In this document: positions 5,832 to 5,833 of the stretch, piece by piece | Layout of the letters: each line of letters starts with the position of its first letter | Position numbering within the stretch: position 1 is the stretch's first letter | Assembly (NCBI GenBank): GCA_031284085.1 | Contig: JAITAM010000064.1 | Location: 1 to 5,833 of the forward strand | Direction: 5' to 3' | DNA: 5,833 bases | Source: Spirochaetaceae bacterium | Lineage (GTDB): Bacteria > Spirochaetota > Spirochaetia > Treponematales > Breznakiellaceae | Program-made: the position numbers and the translations under genes | The notes under the pieces: model-generated | Seen by the model: only the letters and a program-made list of their open reading frames with translations | The model's database searches: none | What the model was told of the DNA's origin: nothing

Positions 5832-5833
5832 CA

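Overview
The window looks like spirochaete chromosome, most likely an oral Treponema of intermediate G+C. This is an inference from protein style, chiefly the solute-binding protein that begins with a short signal peptide ending VFA-NG, and from the look of the two permeases. No rRNA or marker gene is present to prove it. All genes read on the + strand.

Layout. (1) 2-301: the 3' end of a membrane-protein gene, probably a CDP-alcohol phosphatidyltransferase. (2) 301-585: a non-coding structured element. Two nested inverted-repeat pairs (10 bp and 9 bp) enclose seven tandem 22-23 bp repeats and several small hairpins. (3) 595-640: a consensus sigma-70 promoter (TTGACA, 17 bp, TATAAT) with a perfect 11-bp palindrome over the -10 and probable transcription start. 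(4) 662-4207: a three-gene carbohydrate-type ABC importer operon made of an LplB/YteP-like permease, an LplC/YtcP-like permease and a large extracellular solute-binding protein. Two small hairpins lie between the second permease and the binding-protein gene. (5) 4250-4309: a likely intrinsic terminator. (6) 4343-5831: a separately promoted MATE-family efflux transporter. Its leader may carry a 21-codon ORF whose stop overlaps the probable TTG start.

How the parts work together. The binding protein would capture a sugar or oligosaccharide in the periplasm and pass it to the permease heterodimer. No ATPase gene lies between the operon promoter and the terminator, so a shared MsmX/UgpC-type ATPase encoded elsewhere is the expected energiser. 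The MATE gene has its own promoter behind the terminator and is probably regulated independently.

The coding genes belong to well-known families. The less ordinary material is non-coding: the repeat element at 301-585, the hairpins before the binding-protein gene, and the MATE leader. No clearly new multi-gene system is visible.
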